From contig JAABTN010000007.1 in NCBI GenBank assembly GCA_011389895.1, positions 50,228 to 114,227 on the forward strand: a stretch of 64,000 bases of DNA, given 5' to 3'. The position numbers and the translations under genes were made by a program. Below the pieces are notes generated by a model, which worked only from the letters and a program-made list of their open reading frames with translations, was not told where the DNA came from and did not search any database. This DNA comes from Maritimibacter sp. (GTDB taxonomy: Bacteria; Pseudomonadota; Alphaproteobacteria; Rhodobacterales; Rhodobacteraceae). Below are positions 41,971 through 51,507 of the stretch, piece after piece. Numbering within the stretch: position 1 is the stretch's first letter; each line of letters starts with the position of its first letter.

Positions 41971-42876
41971 TTACCAGTTGTCGGGGCCTTTCTCGTTGAA
42001 GGCCGTGACAAGGAAGTCGATGAAGGCGCGCACCTTGGGCTGTGTGAACCGGCCCGGCGGATACACCGCGTAGATGCCTTGCACGTCTTCGGGAAGATCG
42101 GGGATCGCCTCTTCGATCTGGCCGCGTTCCAATGCATCGGCGTAGAGAAAGCTGGGCAGATAGGCGATACCGAGACCGGCGATGGCCGCGTTCAAAAGCG
42201 ATTGACCGTCATTGACACTCAGCCACCCGGCGGTGCGCACCTGGCGCACTTCGCCCGAGGGGGCCGGCACCTTCCACACGTTGCCCGAGGACTGCGAGCT
42301 ATAGTGCAGAAGCTTGTGATCGTTGAGATCGTCGATCCGCATCGGGCGCCCGTATTTCTGGAAATACGACGGACTGCCGACCATCCGGCGCGTGGTTTCG
42401 GCGATCTTGCGGGCCCGAAGGCTCGAATCTTCCATCTCGCCCACCCGGATCGCCATGTCGAACCCTTCCGAAATCAGCTCGACGTAACGGTTGTTCAGAA
42501 CCATGTTCACGTTCACATCCGGGAAATCCTGAAGGAACTTGCCCAAGACGGGCGACAGGTGATTGACGCCGAAGTCGGTGTTCACGGAAATGCGCAGAAG
42601 GCCCGAGGGCGCGCTCTGCATCGAGGTGACGAGCGCATCCGCCTCGCCCGCATCGTTGAGAACCCGCCGGGCGCGGTCGTAATAGGCAAGCCCGATTTCG
42701 GTTGGTGAAACGCGCCGCGTCGTGCGGTTGAGGAGCCGCGCGCCAAGGCGGGCTTCCAGCGAAGAGACATGTTTCGAAACGGCAGATTTCGAAATGCCCA
42801 TCTTCTTCGCCGCGTCCGTGAAGCCACCTTGATCCACCACAGTGGCGAAGGCCTCCATCTCGGTCAGTCGGTCCAT
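41971..42876 (-). CDS. LysR family transcriptional regulator
   Basis: 301 residues if it starts at the ATG at 42876 (MDRLTEMEAFATVVDQGGFTDAA), where AGAAAG lies 7 bases upstream; an ATG at 42897 would add 7 residues. The N-terminal winged helix is followed by a periplasmic-binding-like effector domain. The DNA-binding region includes KKMGISKSAVSKHVSSLEARLGARLLNRTTRRVSPTE. No autoregulated divergent target is obvious: the divergent gene, 237 bases away, is lysA, so control of lysine synthesis is possible but diaminopimelate decarboxylase regulators of this group are more often called LysR-like by position alone. Confidence 0.9.
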   Translation of the reverse strand: MDRLTEMEAFATVVDQGGFTDAAKKMGISKSAVSKHVSSLEARLGARLLNRTTRRVSPTEIGLAYYDRARRVLNDAGEADALVTSMQSAPSGLLRISVNTDFGVNHLSPVLGKFLQDFPDVNVNMVLNNRYVELISEGFDMAIRVGEMEDSSLRARKIAETTRRMVGSPSYFQKYGRPMRIDDLNDHKLLHYSSQSSGNVWKVPAPSGEVRQVRTAGWLSVNDGQSLLNAAIAGLGIAYLPSFLYADALERGQIEEAIPDLPEDVQGIYAVYPPGRFTQPKVRAFIDFLVTAFNEKGPDNW

Positions 42877-43113
42877 ATCAAATCTTTCTACAGTCATCGC
42901 CCCAACACGAAATTGTATCGCCGCCAATTGGGGCAAGACTGTGGACCACGGCGGGCAAAAGAGAGGTTTTCCCACGAATTGGATGAGGCACGGAAACATG
43001 CCCGGCCAAAGGTGCCGACGGTCGTGACCAGGCGCGACAAGCGAACCCGCAAGTGCATTGATCCCTTCCCGCACCCGGTGTAGGGCGTTGCGAAATATCA
43101 TCGAGGGCCGGAC

Positions 43114-44379
43114 ATGGACCATTTTCTCTATCGCGACGGTGTGCTTCATGCCGAAGACGTGCCGGTTCCCGACATCGCGCGCGTGGTCGGCACGCCGCTT
43201 TATATCTATTCCGCCGCCACGCTGCGCCGCCATTTTCAGGTGTTTGACGAAGCGCTTGCGGGCATGGACCACCTGATTTGCTATTCGGTGAAGGCGAATT
43301 CCAACGTCGCGGTTCTAAAGCTCATGGGGGACATGGGCGCGGGCGTCGACGTGGTGTCGGGCGGCGAATACATGCGCGCCAAGGCCGCCGGTATTCCCGG
43401 CGAGAGGATCGTGTTCTCGGGCGTGGGCAAGACGCGCGCGGAAATGCGTCTGGCGCTTGAGGGCGGCATCCGGCAATTCAACCTTGAAAGCGAACCGGAA
43501 ATGCGCGCGCTGTCCGAGGTGGCCACCGCGATGGGCGTCACCGTGCCGGTCACCGTCCGGATGAACCCGGATGTCGATGCCCGAACACACGAGAAGATCG
43601 CCACCGGCAAATCCGAGAACAAGTTCGGCATTCCGATCGACCGGGCGCGCGCGGTCTATGACGAGATTCGCGCGCTTCCCGGGCTTCACGCCATCGGCAT
43701 CGACGTGCACATCGGCTCGCAGCTTACCGATCTGCAACCGTTTCGCGCGGCCTATGAAAAAGTGGCCCAATTGACAGCGCTCTTGCGCGCGGACGGCCAT
43801 GACATCACCCGCCTCGATCTGGGTGGCGGGCTTGGCATTCCTTACGAGCATGGCAACGAGGCCCCGCCTCTGCCCATGGAATACGGGCAGGTGATCCGCG
43901 AAACCGTGGGTGATCTGGATTGCGAAATCGAGATCGAGCCGGGGCGTCTGATCGCGGGAAATTCCGGCATCATGGTCTCATCGGTGATCTACCTGAAGCA
44001 GGGGGAGGGCCGCGATTTCCTGATCCTCGACGCGGCGATGAACGATCTGGTGCGGCCTTCGATGTATGATGCCCATCACGATATCGTGCCTGTGACCGAG
44101 GCCGAGCCGGGCGTTGACCGCCTGCCGCACGACATCGTCGGCCCGGTATGCGAAAGCGGCGACACCTTTGCAAAAGCGCGCCCTCTCCCGCCCATGAAGG
44201 ACGGCGACCTTGTCGCCTTCCGGTCCGCCGGGGCCTATGGGGCGGTCATGGCGTCGGAATACAATTCCCGCCCCCTGATCCCCGAGGTGCTGGTGGACGG
44301 GGATCACTTCGCAGTTATCCGGGCGCGCCCCACCTATGAAGAAATGATCGCGCGCGATATGGTTCCGGAGTGGCTCTGA
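43114..44379 (+). CDS. lysA: Diaminopimelate decarboxylase
   Basis: 421 residues. The PLP lysine is Lys60 in YSVKANSN. The family motifs GAGVDVVSGGEYMRA, KSENKFGI, HIGSQL, LDLGGGLGIPY, EIEPGRLI and GPVCESGDTF (substrate Cys) are all present. It makes L-lysine from meso-diaminopimelate, the last step of lysine synthesis. It is 4 bases upstream of the DUF4175 frame and likely cotranscribed. Confidence 0.96.
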   Translation: MDHFLYRDGVLHAEDVPVPDIARVVGTPLYIYSAATLRRHFQVFDEALAGMDHLICYSVKANSNVAVLKLMGDMGAGVDVVSGGEYMRAKAAGIPGERIVFSGVGKTRAEMRLALEGGIRQFNLESEPEMRALSEVATAMGVTVPVTVRMNPDVDARTHEKIATGKSENKFGIPIDRARAVYDEIRALPGLHAIGIDVHIGSQLTDLQPFRAAYEKVAQLTALLRADGHDITRLDLGGGLGIPYEHGNEAPPLPMEYGQVIRETVGDLDCEIEIEPGRLIAGNSGIMVSSVIYLKQGEGRDFLILDAAMNDLVRPSMYDAHHDIVPVTEAEPGVDRLPHDIVGPVCESGDTFAKARPLPPMKDGDLVAFRSAGAYGAVMASEYNSRPLIPEVLVDGDHFAVIRARPTYEEMIARDMVPEWL

Positions 44380-44416
44380 TCCAGTGACCGGGGCCGCCAT
44401 GAGCAGGAAGGCCCCG

Positions 44417-46969
44417 ATGGAGCGCTACGACCAATTCCCTCAAAAAGCCCGCGCACGGCTGCGCCGTCCGCTCATGGCGACATGGGCCGGGCTCTGGGTG
44501 GAACGCGCCCTGCGAGCCTTTTGGCCGCTCCTGTCATCGCTTGCGCTCTTCGGCGCGTGGCTGTTCTCGGGCCTTGCCGCGATCACACCGCTCTGGGCCA
44601 GCCAGTTTGCCTTTGCGCTCGCAACGCTCGCAATACTCACCAGCGCGGTTCTGGGCGTCATGCGGTTTCGCCGCCCGCGCCGGATCGAAGCGCTTGCGCG
44701 GCTTGACGCGGCACTACCCGGCACGCCGATCGCCGCGCTGTCGGATGCACAGGTCACCGGCGTCGCCGACCCGGCGTCGCGCGCCGTATGGGAGGCACAT
44801 CTGGCGCGCATGGCCGAGAAGCTTGACGCCGCCCGCGCGCAATCACCCCGGCCCGAGCTTGCCCCGCGCGACCCCTTCGCGCTGCGCCTGATCGCGGCCA
44901 CCGCGCTTGTCGTCGCGCTTTTGTTCGGCGTCCGGCTCGCGGGCCCCGGCCTGTCCTCCATGGTGCCCGGTGCCGCGCCCGAGGTTGCGCAGGCGTCTTG
45001 GGAGGGATGGATCGAACCGCCCGCCTATACCGGCAAACCCACGCTCTACCTCAACGACCAGCCAACCGGCGACCTGACGGTTCCCGATGGCTCGCGTGTC
45101 ACCCTGCGGCTTTACGGCAAGGTCGACGAGATCACGATTTCCGAAACATGGTCTGACGAGACGCCCACCGAACCGCTTCCCACCCGGCTATTCACCATCG
45201 ACGGGGCGGGCACGCTGACCATCAACGACGACAATTGGCAGATCACCGCCCTTGATGACGCTGCCCCGGCGATCGAGGTGACGGGTGACCTTACCCGCAC
45301 GCTCGCGGGCGAAATGCAGCAGGGCTTCACCGCCACTGATGACTACGGCGTCGCCACCGGGCGCGCGCAATTCGATCTCGACCTGCCCGAGGTCGAGCGC
45401 GAATATGGTCTGACGGCCGATCCCGAACCGCGCGACCCCATCGTCGTTGACCTGCCCATGCCCTTCCGCGGATCGCGCGAAGAGGTGGAAGAGCTTCTGG
45501 TCGAAAACTTTGCCGAGCACCCTTGGGCCGAGATGCCCGTCACGGTCACCATGACCGCGGTCGACGCGGCAGGCCAGACCGGGCAGAGCGACCCCGTTGC
45601 ACTCACCCTTCCCGGTCGTCGGTTTCTCAACCCCATCGCGCAGGCGATCATCGAAATGCGTCGTGACATCCTTTGGACCATGGACAACGCCCCGCGCGCC
45701 GCGCGCATCCTGCGGGCCGTGTCGCATGCGCCGGAGGGCTTCTTTCCCAAGTCCGGGCAAGCCGAGCAACTGCGCGCAACGCTGGCCGCGCTTGAAACCG
45801 ATGGCCTGAACTCCCCGGTGCGCGACGAGGTCGCCCAATCGCTTTGGGATCTTGCCATCGAGCTTGAAGAAGGGGCGCTCGCGGATGCGTTGGAGCGGCT
45901 TCGGCGCGCGCAGGACCGGTTGCAGGAGGCGATGGAACAAGGCGCCACGCCCGAAGAGCTGTCCGAGCTGATGAACGAATTGCGCGAGGCGATGCGCGAT
46001 TATATGAACCAGCTGGCCGAACAATCTCGGGAAAACGGCGAACAGCAGCAGGCCCAGAACGGCGAGACAATGGAAATGTCTCAGCAGGATCTGCAAGAGA
46101 TGATGGACCGCATCGAGGAATTGATGCGCGAAGGCCGCATGGAAGAGGCCCAGCAAATGCTGCAGATGTTGCAGCAGATGATGGAAAACATGCAGGTCAC
46201 GCAAGGTCAGGGTCAGCAAGGCCAGAACCCCGGTCAGCAGGCCATGCGCGACCTTCAGGACACCCTTCGCGACCAACGCGACCTGTCGGACGAGACCTTC
46301 CGCGACCAGCAAGGTCAGCAGCCCGGGCAACAGGGCCAACAGGGTCAGCAAGAGGGCCAACAAGGTCAGGGTGACCAACAGGGCCAGCCGGGACAGGGTC
46401 AGCAACCGGGTCAGGAGCCGGGTCAGGGCCAAGGCCAGAACGAGGACCAGAAGCAAGGCATGGGGCTCGCCGAACGGCAACAGATGCTGGAAAACCAACT
46501 GCGCCGACAGCGCGACAACCTGCCGGGGGCCGGCACCGAAGAAGGCCGGGCCGCGCGCGAGGCGCTCGACCGGGCCGGGCGCGCGATGGATGACGCCGCC
46601 GACGCGCTGGAACAGGGCGACAACGCGGGTGCGCTGGATCGGCAAGCTGACGCGATGGAGGAAATGCGCGAAGGCATGCGCAATCTCGAAGATGCCTTGC
46701 GCCGCGAAGCCCAGGATGGGCAGGATCAGCAGCAGGCCGGGGGACAGGGCGAACAACGCGGCGGCCCGGATGGCCGCGACCGGCGTGATCCCTTGGGTCG
46801 TGAGGCGGGCGACCGGGGTGCGCTTGGGTCGGACAGCCCGCTTGCCGATGGAGACGACGTCTATCGCCGCGCCGAGGAACTGATGGAAGAGCTGCGCCGC
46901 CGGTCCGGCGAAACCGAGCGCCCCGAATTGGAACGCGAATACGTCGAACGCCTTCTGGACCTGTTCTGA
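44417..46969 (+). CDS. DUF4175 (TIGR02302 family) membrane protein with Gln/Gly-rich tract
   Basis: 850 residues from the ATG at 44417 preceded by AGGAAGG; starts at 44384 (GTG) or 44399 are also in frame. Two or three membrane helices lie at the N-terminus (about 25-90 and 155-180), then a long extracytoplasmic region with beta-like repeats and a helical Glu/Met-rich segment (EEVEELLVENFAEHPWAEMP; ARRAQDRLQEAMEQG). A Gln/Gly tract (46199-46450) separates this from a terminal helical domain. Members are in most alphaproteobacteria; function unknown, and its position after lysA is common in that group. Confidence 0.85.
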   Translation: MERYDQFPQKARARLRRPLMATWAGLWVERALRAFWPLLSSLALFGAWLFSGLAAITPLWASQFAFALATLAILTSAVLGVMRFRRPRRIEALARLDAALPGTPIAALSDAQVTGVADPASRAVWEAHLARMAEKLDAARAQSPRPELAPRDPFALRLIAATALVVALLFGVRLAGPGLSSMVPGAAPEVAQASWEGWIEPPAYTGKPTLYLNDQPTGDLTVPDGSRVTLRLYGKVDEITISETWSDETPTEPLPTRLFTIDGAGTLTINDDNWQITALDDAAPAIEVTGDLTRTLAGEMQQGFTATDDYGVATGRAQFDLDLPEVEREYGLTADPEPRDPIVVDLPMPFRGSREEVEELLVENFAEHPWAEMPVTVTMTAVDAAGQTGQSDPVALTLPGRRFLNPIAQAIIEMRRDILWTMDNAPRAARILRAVSHAPEGFFPKSGQAEQLRATLAALETDGLNSPVRDEVAQSLWDLAIELEEGALADALERLRRAQDRLQEAMEQGATPEELSELMNELREAMRDYMNQLAEQSRENGEQQQAQNGETMEMSQQDLQEMMDRIEELMREGRMEEAQQMLQMLQQMMENMQVTQGQGQQGQNPGQQAMRDLQDTLRDQRDLSDETFRDQQGQQPGQQGQQGQQEGQQGQGDQQGQPGQGQQPGQEPGQGQGQNEDQKQGMGLAERQQMLENQLRRQRDNLPGAGTEEGRAAREALDRAGRAMDDAADALEQGDNAGALDRQADAMEEMREGMRNLEDALRREAQDGQDQQQAGGQGEQRGGPDGRDRRDPLGREAGDRGALGSDSPLADGDDVYRRAEELMEELRRRSGETERPELEREYVERLLDLF
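46199..46450 (+). repeat. Gln/Gly low-complexity repeat in the DUF4175 gene
   Basis: Tandem GGTCAGCAAGGCCAG-type units encode runs of GQQGQ, GQQEGQ and PGQ over about 85 codons. The base sequence is repetitive and an obvious candidate for slippage and copy-number variation between strains. It stays in frame here. Confidence 0.85.
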
Positions 46970-47048
46970 TCAAACCAGTGGCCCGTGCCAAGTCTGCGCG
47001 CCGGTCAGGCCAGGCGATAGGAAGGGATCAACCGGCGCTTGGGCCGTC

Positions 47049-47930
47049 TCAGCCTTCGTCGCCGCCCGCCGCGGTTTCCATCTTCTCGATCGCCACCTGC
47101 ATCCAATCTTCGATCCAGCCAAGGATACCGTTCACGAAATCGACGTAGACAATCATCGCGGGCTCCAGCGCGGGGATGGATTTGACGATCTCGGGGGCAA
47201 GCACGTAGACGCCCAGCGCCAGCGCGAAAAATATGATGATGATCGAGAAACCACGCCGAAAGCCCGAGCGCTTTTCACGCACAACCGGCACTTCGCGGTG
47301 ATCCGTCTGCGGCTCCTCAGACGGATATCCGGCCTCGGCCTCGGGCGGGGTATCGAGGGTTGAATTGATCTCTTCGATATCGGGAAACAGATCCTTGCGC
47401 GACACCGGCGCCGGGGGTGCCTCCGGCGTGGGCGGCTCTGGCCGCACTTCTGGTTCAAGCGTTTCGCCCTCTTCCACCCCGCGCATCCGCGCCATGCGTT
47501 CGCGGGCGATACGCCGACGTTCTTCGGTCGGATCCGGCGGTTCGGAAATGCCAAGGTCGGGCTGGCTTTCCACGCCCTCGGTCGCGCGCGCCTGCAGTTC
47601 GCGCTCGGCTTCCTCGGTCAGGATACCACGCACGTTGTCGTCAAGCGGGCGACGTGGGCGGTGCTCTGTCTCGTCAGCCGGCTTGTCGTCGCGACCGGGA
47701 TGTTCGGGGATCGGGTCGATCGCGGGTTCGGGCGGCGGATCATCCGGTGCAATCTCATCCACCCGCCCGGTCGCATCGGGATCATCCATGCTGCGGCTGT
47801 CTTCCCAGCCCTGCGGGCGCTGGAACCACGCATGGCCACAATTCGAGCATTGAACGTCGCGCCCCCCTTCGGGGACCACACGATCATCCACTTCGTATTG
47901 CGCGCCACAATTCGGGCATACCAGCCGCAT
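47049..47930 (-). CDS. Zinc-ribbon, MJ0042-type, single-pass membrane protein
   Basis: 293 residues. The N-terminal MJ0042 zinc ribbon has Cys pairs in MRLVCPNCGAQYEVDD and VQCSNCGHAWF. A long acidic, Pro-rich, probably disordered region follows (residues about 40-215), then one transmembrane helix (GFSIIIIFFALALGVYVLAPEIVKS). Such proteins are common in alphaproteobacteria, and the ribbon may bind nucleic acid or protein. It is convergent with the DUF4175 gene (79-base gap) and divergent from ftsE. Confidence 0.85.
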   Translation of the reverse strand: MRLVCPNCGAQYEVDDRVVPEGGRDVQCSNCGHAWFQRPQGWEDSRSMDDPDATGRVDEIAPDDPPPEPAIDPIPEHPGRDDKPADETEHRPRRPLDDNVRGILTEEAERELQARATEGVESQPDLGISEPPDPTEERRRIARERMARMRGVEEGETLEPEVRPEPPTPEAPPAPVSRKDLFPDIEEINSTLDTPPEAEAGYPSEEPQTDHREVPVVREKRSGFRRGFSIIIIFFALALGVYVLAPEIVKSIPALEPAMIVYVDFVNGILGWIEDWMQVAIEKMETAAGGDEG

Positions 47931-48024
47931 AGAACCTCACATCTCGTCCACGTCGTCTTGTCCACCCTATGCCCCAGATGCGGACAAGGCCACTATGGGA
48001 AGCAAAACGCGGAAAATCAAACCT

Positions 48025-48054
48025 TTGCAATCCCGAGATTGCAACAATTGCAAT
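48025..48054 (+). promoter_or_regulatory. Palindrome with three TTGCAA half-sites upstream of ftsE
   Basis: TTGCAATC-CCGA-GATTGCAA (48025-48044) is a perfect 8-bp inverted repeat around 4 bases. A third ATTGCAAT follows at 48047-48054. It lies 40 bases upstream of the ftsE start in the divergent gap with the zinc-ribbon gene. It probably binds a dimeric regulator or, with its stem, forms a transcript hairpin. TTGCAA resembles half-sites of ScfR/RamB-type regulators, but the spacing differs, so no regulator is assigned. Confidence 0.5.
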
Positions 48055-48093
48055 GCTGGGGCAAAACTGTCGCCAAGGAATACGGGGCACACA

Positions 48094-48768
48094 GTGATCG
48101 AGTTCGAGGAAGTTTCATACGGCTACAGCGGCACCGGACCGCTTCTGTCGGACATAAACCTGAAACTTGCCCCCGGGTCGTTTCATTTCCTGACCGGCCC
48201 CTCGGGGGCGGGCAAGACCACGTTGATAAAGCTGTGTTACGGCGCGCTCGTCCCAACCCAAGGGCGTGTGACCCTGTTTGATCAGGACGTGCGCCAGATG
48301 ACCCGTGACGATGTCGCCCACACCCGCCGCAAGATCGGCGTCGTGCATCAGGATGTGCAGTTTCTCGACCATCTCCCGGTGCATGAGAACGTGGCGCTGC
48401 CCCTGACCGTCTCTGGCAAGACGACCGAGGTCTCGGACCTGTCCGACCTGATGGAATGGGTCGGTCTCACCGGACAGATGGAGGCGCTGCCGCCCGCGCT
48501 GTCGGGGGGTGAGCGACAGCGCGCGGCCCTGGCCCGCGCGGTGATCATGTCGCCCGACGTGATCTTGGCCGACGAGCCGACCGGGAACGTGGATTGGGAT
48601 ATGTCCCAAAGGCTTTTGAAACTGTTGATCGAGCTTAATCGCATGGGCAAGACCGTGCTGATCGCCACCCATGACATGAACCTGATCCGCGCCGCCAAGG
48701 CACAGGTGCAGGCCCGCGTTCTCAGGATCTCGGATCACCGGGTGCAGCTTGCGGGGGCGGACCTGTGA
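48094..48768 (+). CDS. ftsE: Cell division ATP-binding protein FtsE
   Basis: 224 residues from a GTG at 48094, with AAGGA about 15 bases upstream. ABC motifs: GPSGAGKTT, LSGGERQRAALARA, VILADEPTGNVDW. FtsE pairs with FtsX to drive periplasmic murein hydrolase activation at the septum. The stop overlaps the ftsX start by GTGA. Confidence 0.95.
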   Translation: MIEFEEVSYGYSGTGPLLSDINLKLAPGSFHFLTGPSGAGKTTLIKLCYGALVPTQGRVTLFDQDVRQMTRDDVAHTRRKIGVVHQDVQFLDHLPVHENVALPLTVSGKTTEVSDLSDLMEWVGLTGQMEALPPALSGGERQRAALARAVIMSPDVILADEPTGNVDWDMSQRLLKLLIELNRMGKTVLIATHDMNLIRAAKAQVQARVLRISDHRVQLAGADL

Positions 48769-49661
48769 GGCGGCGCTTTTCCTCTCTCGTGTCGCGCGAC
48801 ACGCAGGCCGACCGCGTGGTTCCGCCCACCGGCTTCACCGCCCGCCTGACCGTCTTTGCCTCGGGCGCCATGGCCTTTCTCGCCGTCTTCGCGCTGGCCC
48901 TGTCTCTGGCCACCGGGCGGCTCGCGGATCAATGGAGCGATGCGCTCGCCCAAAGCGCGACGATCCGGGTCTCGGCCCCGGATGGCCAGGTGGACCAACA
49001 GGTGCTGACGGTGATGGAGGTTTTGCAAACCACCCCCGGGATCAAGGATGCCCGCGTCCTGACCGACAGCGAACAGCGCGATCTGCTTGAGCCATGGTTC
49101 GGCCCCGATCTCCCCATCGAAACGCTGCCCGTCCCGCGCCTGATCGAAGTGATCGAGGAGGGCGAGGGGTATGACCCCGAGGGGCTTCGCCAAAGGCTCG
49201 CCGGTGAGGCGCCGGGGGCGATCCTTGATGATCATGCACGGTGGCGCGAACCGCTCGTGCGGGCCGCTGATCGGCTACGCGGGCTTGGGGTCGTGTCGAT
49301 CCTGCTGATCACGCTGACCATGGCCGCGATGATCACGCTGGCGGCCAACGCGGCACTTGCCGCCAATGCGCAGGTGATCCATGTCCTGCGGCTTGTCGGG
49401 GCGCGCGATCGTTATATTGCCGGGGCCTTCGTGCGCCGTTTCACGCTTCGGGCGTTTTCCGGCGCGGCCTTTGGCGTGATTGCCGGGGTGCTCGCCATCC
49501 TGTTCCTGCCCTCCGCCGATGTCGGCGGTGGGTTCCTGACCGGTCTGGGGTTTAGGGGCTGGCACTGGATCTTGCCGCTGGCCATCCCGCCGCTCGCCGG
49601 TCTGGTGGCCTTTCTCGCCACCCGACACGCGGCCAACACCACCTTGCGGGAGCTGACATGA
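48765..49661 (+). CDS. ftsX: Cell division protein FtsX
   Basis: 298 residues from a GTG overlapping ftsE. N-terminal cytosolic tail and first helix (FTARLTVFASGAMAFLAVFALALSLATG), a periplasmic domain of about 120 residues, then three C-terminal helices with SILLITLTMAAMITLAANA and the FtsX-type HVLRLVGARDRYIAGAFVRRF. It couples FtsE ATPase to amidase regulators. Its stop overlaps the acyltransferase start (ATGA). Confidence 0.92.
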   Translation: MRRRFSSLVSRDTQADRVVPPTGFTARLTVFASGAMAFLAVFALALSLATGRLADQWSDALAQSATIRVSAPDGQVDQQVLTVMEVLQTTPGIKDARVLTDSEQRDLLEPWFGPDLPIETLPVPRLIEVIEEGEGYDPEGLRQRLAGEAPGAILDDHARWREPLVRAADRLRGLGVVSILLITLTMAAMITLAANAALAANAQVIHVLRLVGARDRYIAGAFVRRFTLRAFSGAAFGVIAGVLAILFLPSADVGGGFLTGLGFRGWHWILPLAIPPLAGLVAFLATRHAANTTLRELT

Positions 49662-50395
49662 TGCGCCTGATCCAGCTCATTCGATCGCTTGTCTTCATCT
49701 TCCTCATGTACGCCGCGATGGGCGTGATGGGCGTGATCTATTTCGTCCTGACGCTTTTCAACCGTGACATGGCCTATGTCGCGGTCGATCATTACACCCA
49801 CGTGGTCCGGTTTCTCGCCCATTGGGTCATCGGGCTGTCGTCGGAAATCCGGGGCGAGGTGCCGACCGACGAGGTTTTGATTTGTTCGAAACATCAGAGC
49901 TTCTTTGACATCATCCTGATCGTCTCGGCGGTTCCCCGGCCCAAGTTCATCATGAAAAAGCAGCTCGTCTATGCCCCCGTGCTTGGCTATTTCGCCAAGG
50001 CCATCGGATGTATCCCGGTGGACCGGGGCAAACGCGGCGCGGCGGTGAAACAGATGCTCGCAGATGTCAAAAGCGGCAGATCCCGCCCCGGTCAGCTAAT
50101 CATCTTTCCGCAGGGCACGCGCGTCGCGGCGGGGGCAAAGAAACCTTACAAGATTGGCTCCGGCGTGCTGTATGCCGAGAGCGGCCAGCGCTGCGTGCCA
50201 GCCGCCACCAATGTCGGCGTGTTCTGGAAGAAACAGGGATTGATGCGCGCGCGGGGCCATGCCGTGCTTGAATTCCTGCCCGCGATCGAACCGGGGCTGC
50301 CGACCAGCGAATTCATGGAGCAGCTTGAAACGGTGGTCGAAGAAAACTCGAACCGCTTGATGCGCGAAGCAGGATTTGACCCGGACGGGGCGTGA
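49658..50395 (+). CDS. plsC: 1-acylglycerol-3-phosphate acyltransferase (PlsC)
   Basis: 245 residues with an N-terminal membrane helix. The HX4D motif is KHQSFFD and the second block is FPQGTR, with GCIPVDRG between. The family acylates lysophosphatidate to phosphatidate. It is the third gene of an ftsE-ftsX-plsC run and the second PlsC-like protein in this window (the other is 2767-3426, motif NHTSNGD). This one has the standard motif. Confidence 0.9.
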   Translation: MMRLIQLIRSLVFIFLMYAAMGVMGVIYFVLTLFNRDMAYVAVDHYTHVVRFLAHWVIGLSSEIRGEVPTDEVLICSKHQSFFDIILIVSAVPRPKFIMKKQLVYAPVLGYFAKAIGCIPVDRGKRGAAVKQMLADVKSGRSRPGQLIIFPQGTRVAAGAKKPYKIGSGVLYAESGQRCVPAATNVGVFWKKQGLMRARGHAVLEFLPAIEPGLPTSEFMEQLETVVEENSNRLMREAGFDPDGA

Positions 50396-50432
50396 CGGGG
50401 TGGCTATGCGGGCCCTGCCCAGGTGCGCTTTG

Positions 50433-51395
50433 TCAGGCGGCCAATCCCTTGGACCCCAGGTCGAGGAATTTCTGACGCCGCGCCTTTTTCAAGGTCTCCG
50501 GCTTTTTCTTTGCGAGCACCTTTAACTCGGCCTCGATCGCCTTGCCCACCGCGTCGATCGTCTCATCGCGGCCGCGATGTGCGCCACCGATGGGTTCTGG
50601 AATGATCCGGTCGATCACACCCAAGTTTTTCAAATCCTGCGCGGTGAGCCTGAGGGCTTCTGCCGCCTCGCGCATTTTCTCGCTGTCTTTCCACAGGATC
50701 GAGGCGCAGCCTTCCGGGCTGATCACGGAATAGATGGAATGCTCAAGCATCATCACCGTGTTGCCAGAGGCAAAAGCGACCGCGCCGCCCGAGCCGCCCT
50801 CGCCGATAATCACGGTCACCAGCGGCACGCCAAGGTTGAGACATTTCTGGGTCGAGCGCGCAATCGCTTCGGATTGCCCGCGTTCCTCGGCCCCCTTGCC
50901 GGGATAAGCCCCGGCGGTATCCACCAGCGAGATGACCGGAAGGCCGAAGCGATCAGCCATGTCCATCAGCCGCGAAGCCTTGCGATAGCCCTCGGGCCGG
51001 GCCATGCCGAAATTCCGGTCGATCCGGCTCTTGGTATCATGGCCCTTTTCATGCCCGATCACCATAACCGGCATGTCGTTCAGACGCGCGAGGCCCCCCA
51101 TGACCGCGTGATCATCGGCAAAGTTCCGGTCCCCGGCCAGCGGCGTGTATTCAGAAAACAGCGCCTCGATGTAATCCTTGCAATGCGGGCGCTCCGGGTG
51201 ACGCGCAACCTGGCATTTGCGCCACGGTGTCAGGCTGGCATACATGTCCTTGAGCATTTTCTCGGCCTTGACGTCGAGCGCCTTTGCCTCGCCATCCATA
51301 TCGACCTCTTCATTGGCCCGCGCCATCGCGCGAAGCTCCTCTGCCTTGCCTTCCAGTTCTGCAAGCGGCTTTTCGAAGTCGAGATAATTGGTCAT
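50433..51395 (-). CDS. accA: Acetyl-CoA carboxylase carboxyltransferase subunit alpha
   Basis: 320 residues from the ATG at 51395 ([22 protein letters not shown]). Family motifs: [107 protein letters not shown]. It carboxylates acetyl-CoA with biotin-bound CO2 together with AccD. No partner subunit is near. Confidence 0.95.
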   Translation of the reverse strand: MTNYLDFEKPLAELEGKAEELRAMARANEEVDMDGEAKALDVKAEKMLKDMYASLTPWRKCQVARHPERPHCKDYIEALFSEYTPLAGDRNFADDHAVMGGLARLNDMPVMVIGHEKGHDTKSRIDRNFGMARPEGYRKASRLMDMADRFGLPVISLVDTAGAYPGKGAEERGQSEAIARSTQKCLNLGVPLVTVIIGEGGSGGAVAFASGNTVMMLEHSIYSVISPEGCASILWKDSEKMREAAEALRLTAQDLKNLGVIDRIIPEPIGGAHRGRDETIDAVGKAIEAELKVLAKKKPETLKKARRQKFLDLGSKGLAA

Positions 51396-51507
51396 GCATC
51401 TGCCCCACGGCTGTTTCGACCGATATAAGGGTGCCGGGGGCCGAAATGCAACTCGGCAAGATTTGTGACCTGCGCCCGTGCAATGAAGATCGGGCAAGGA
51501 GTGACGG

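Noticed and set aside
46199..46450. Tandem short units that could look like a CRISPR array
   Set aside because: Units are contiguous in-frame codons for Gln/Gly without spacers or a leader, and no cas genes are nearby.
45188..46756. 522-codon minus-strand frame rich in Leu repeats
   Set aside because: It is the antisense of the Gln/Gly-repeat DUF4175 gene; the apparent leucine repeats come from the same DNA repeat.
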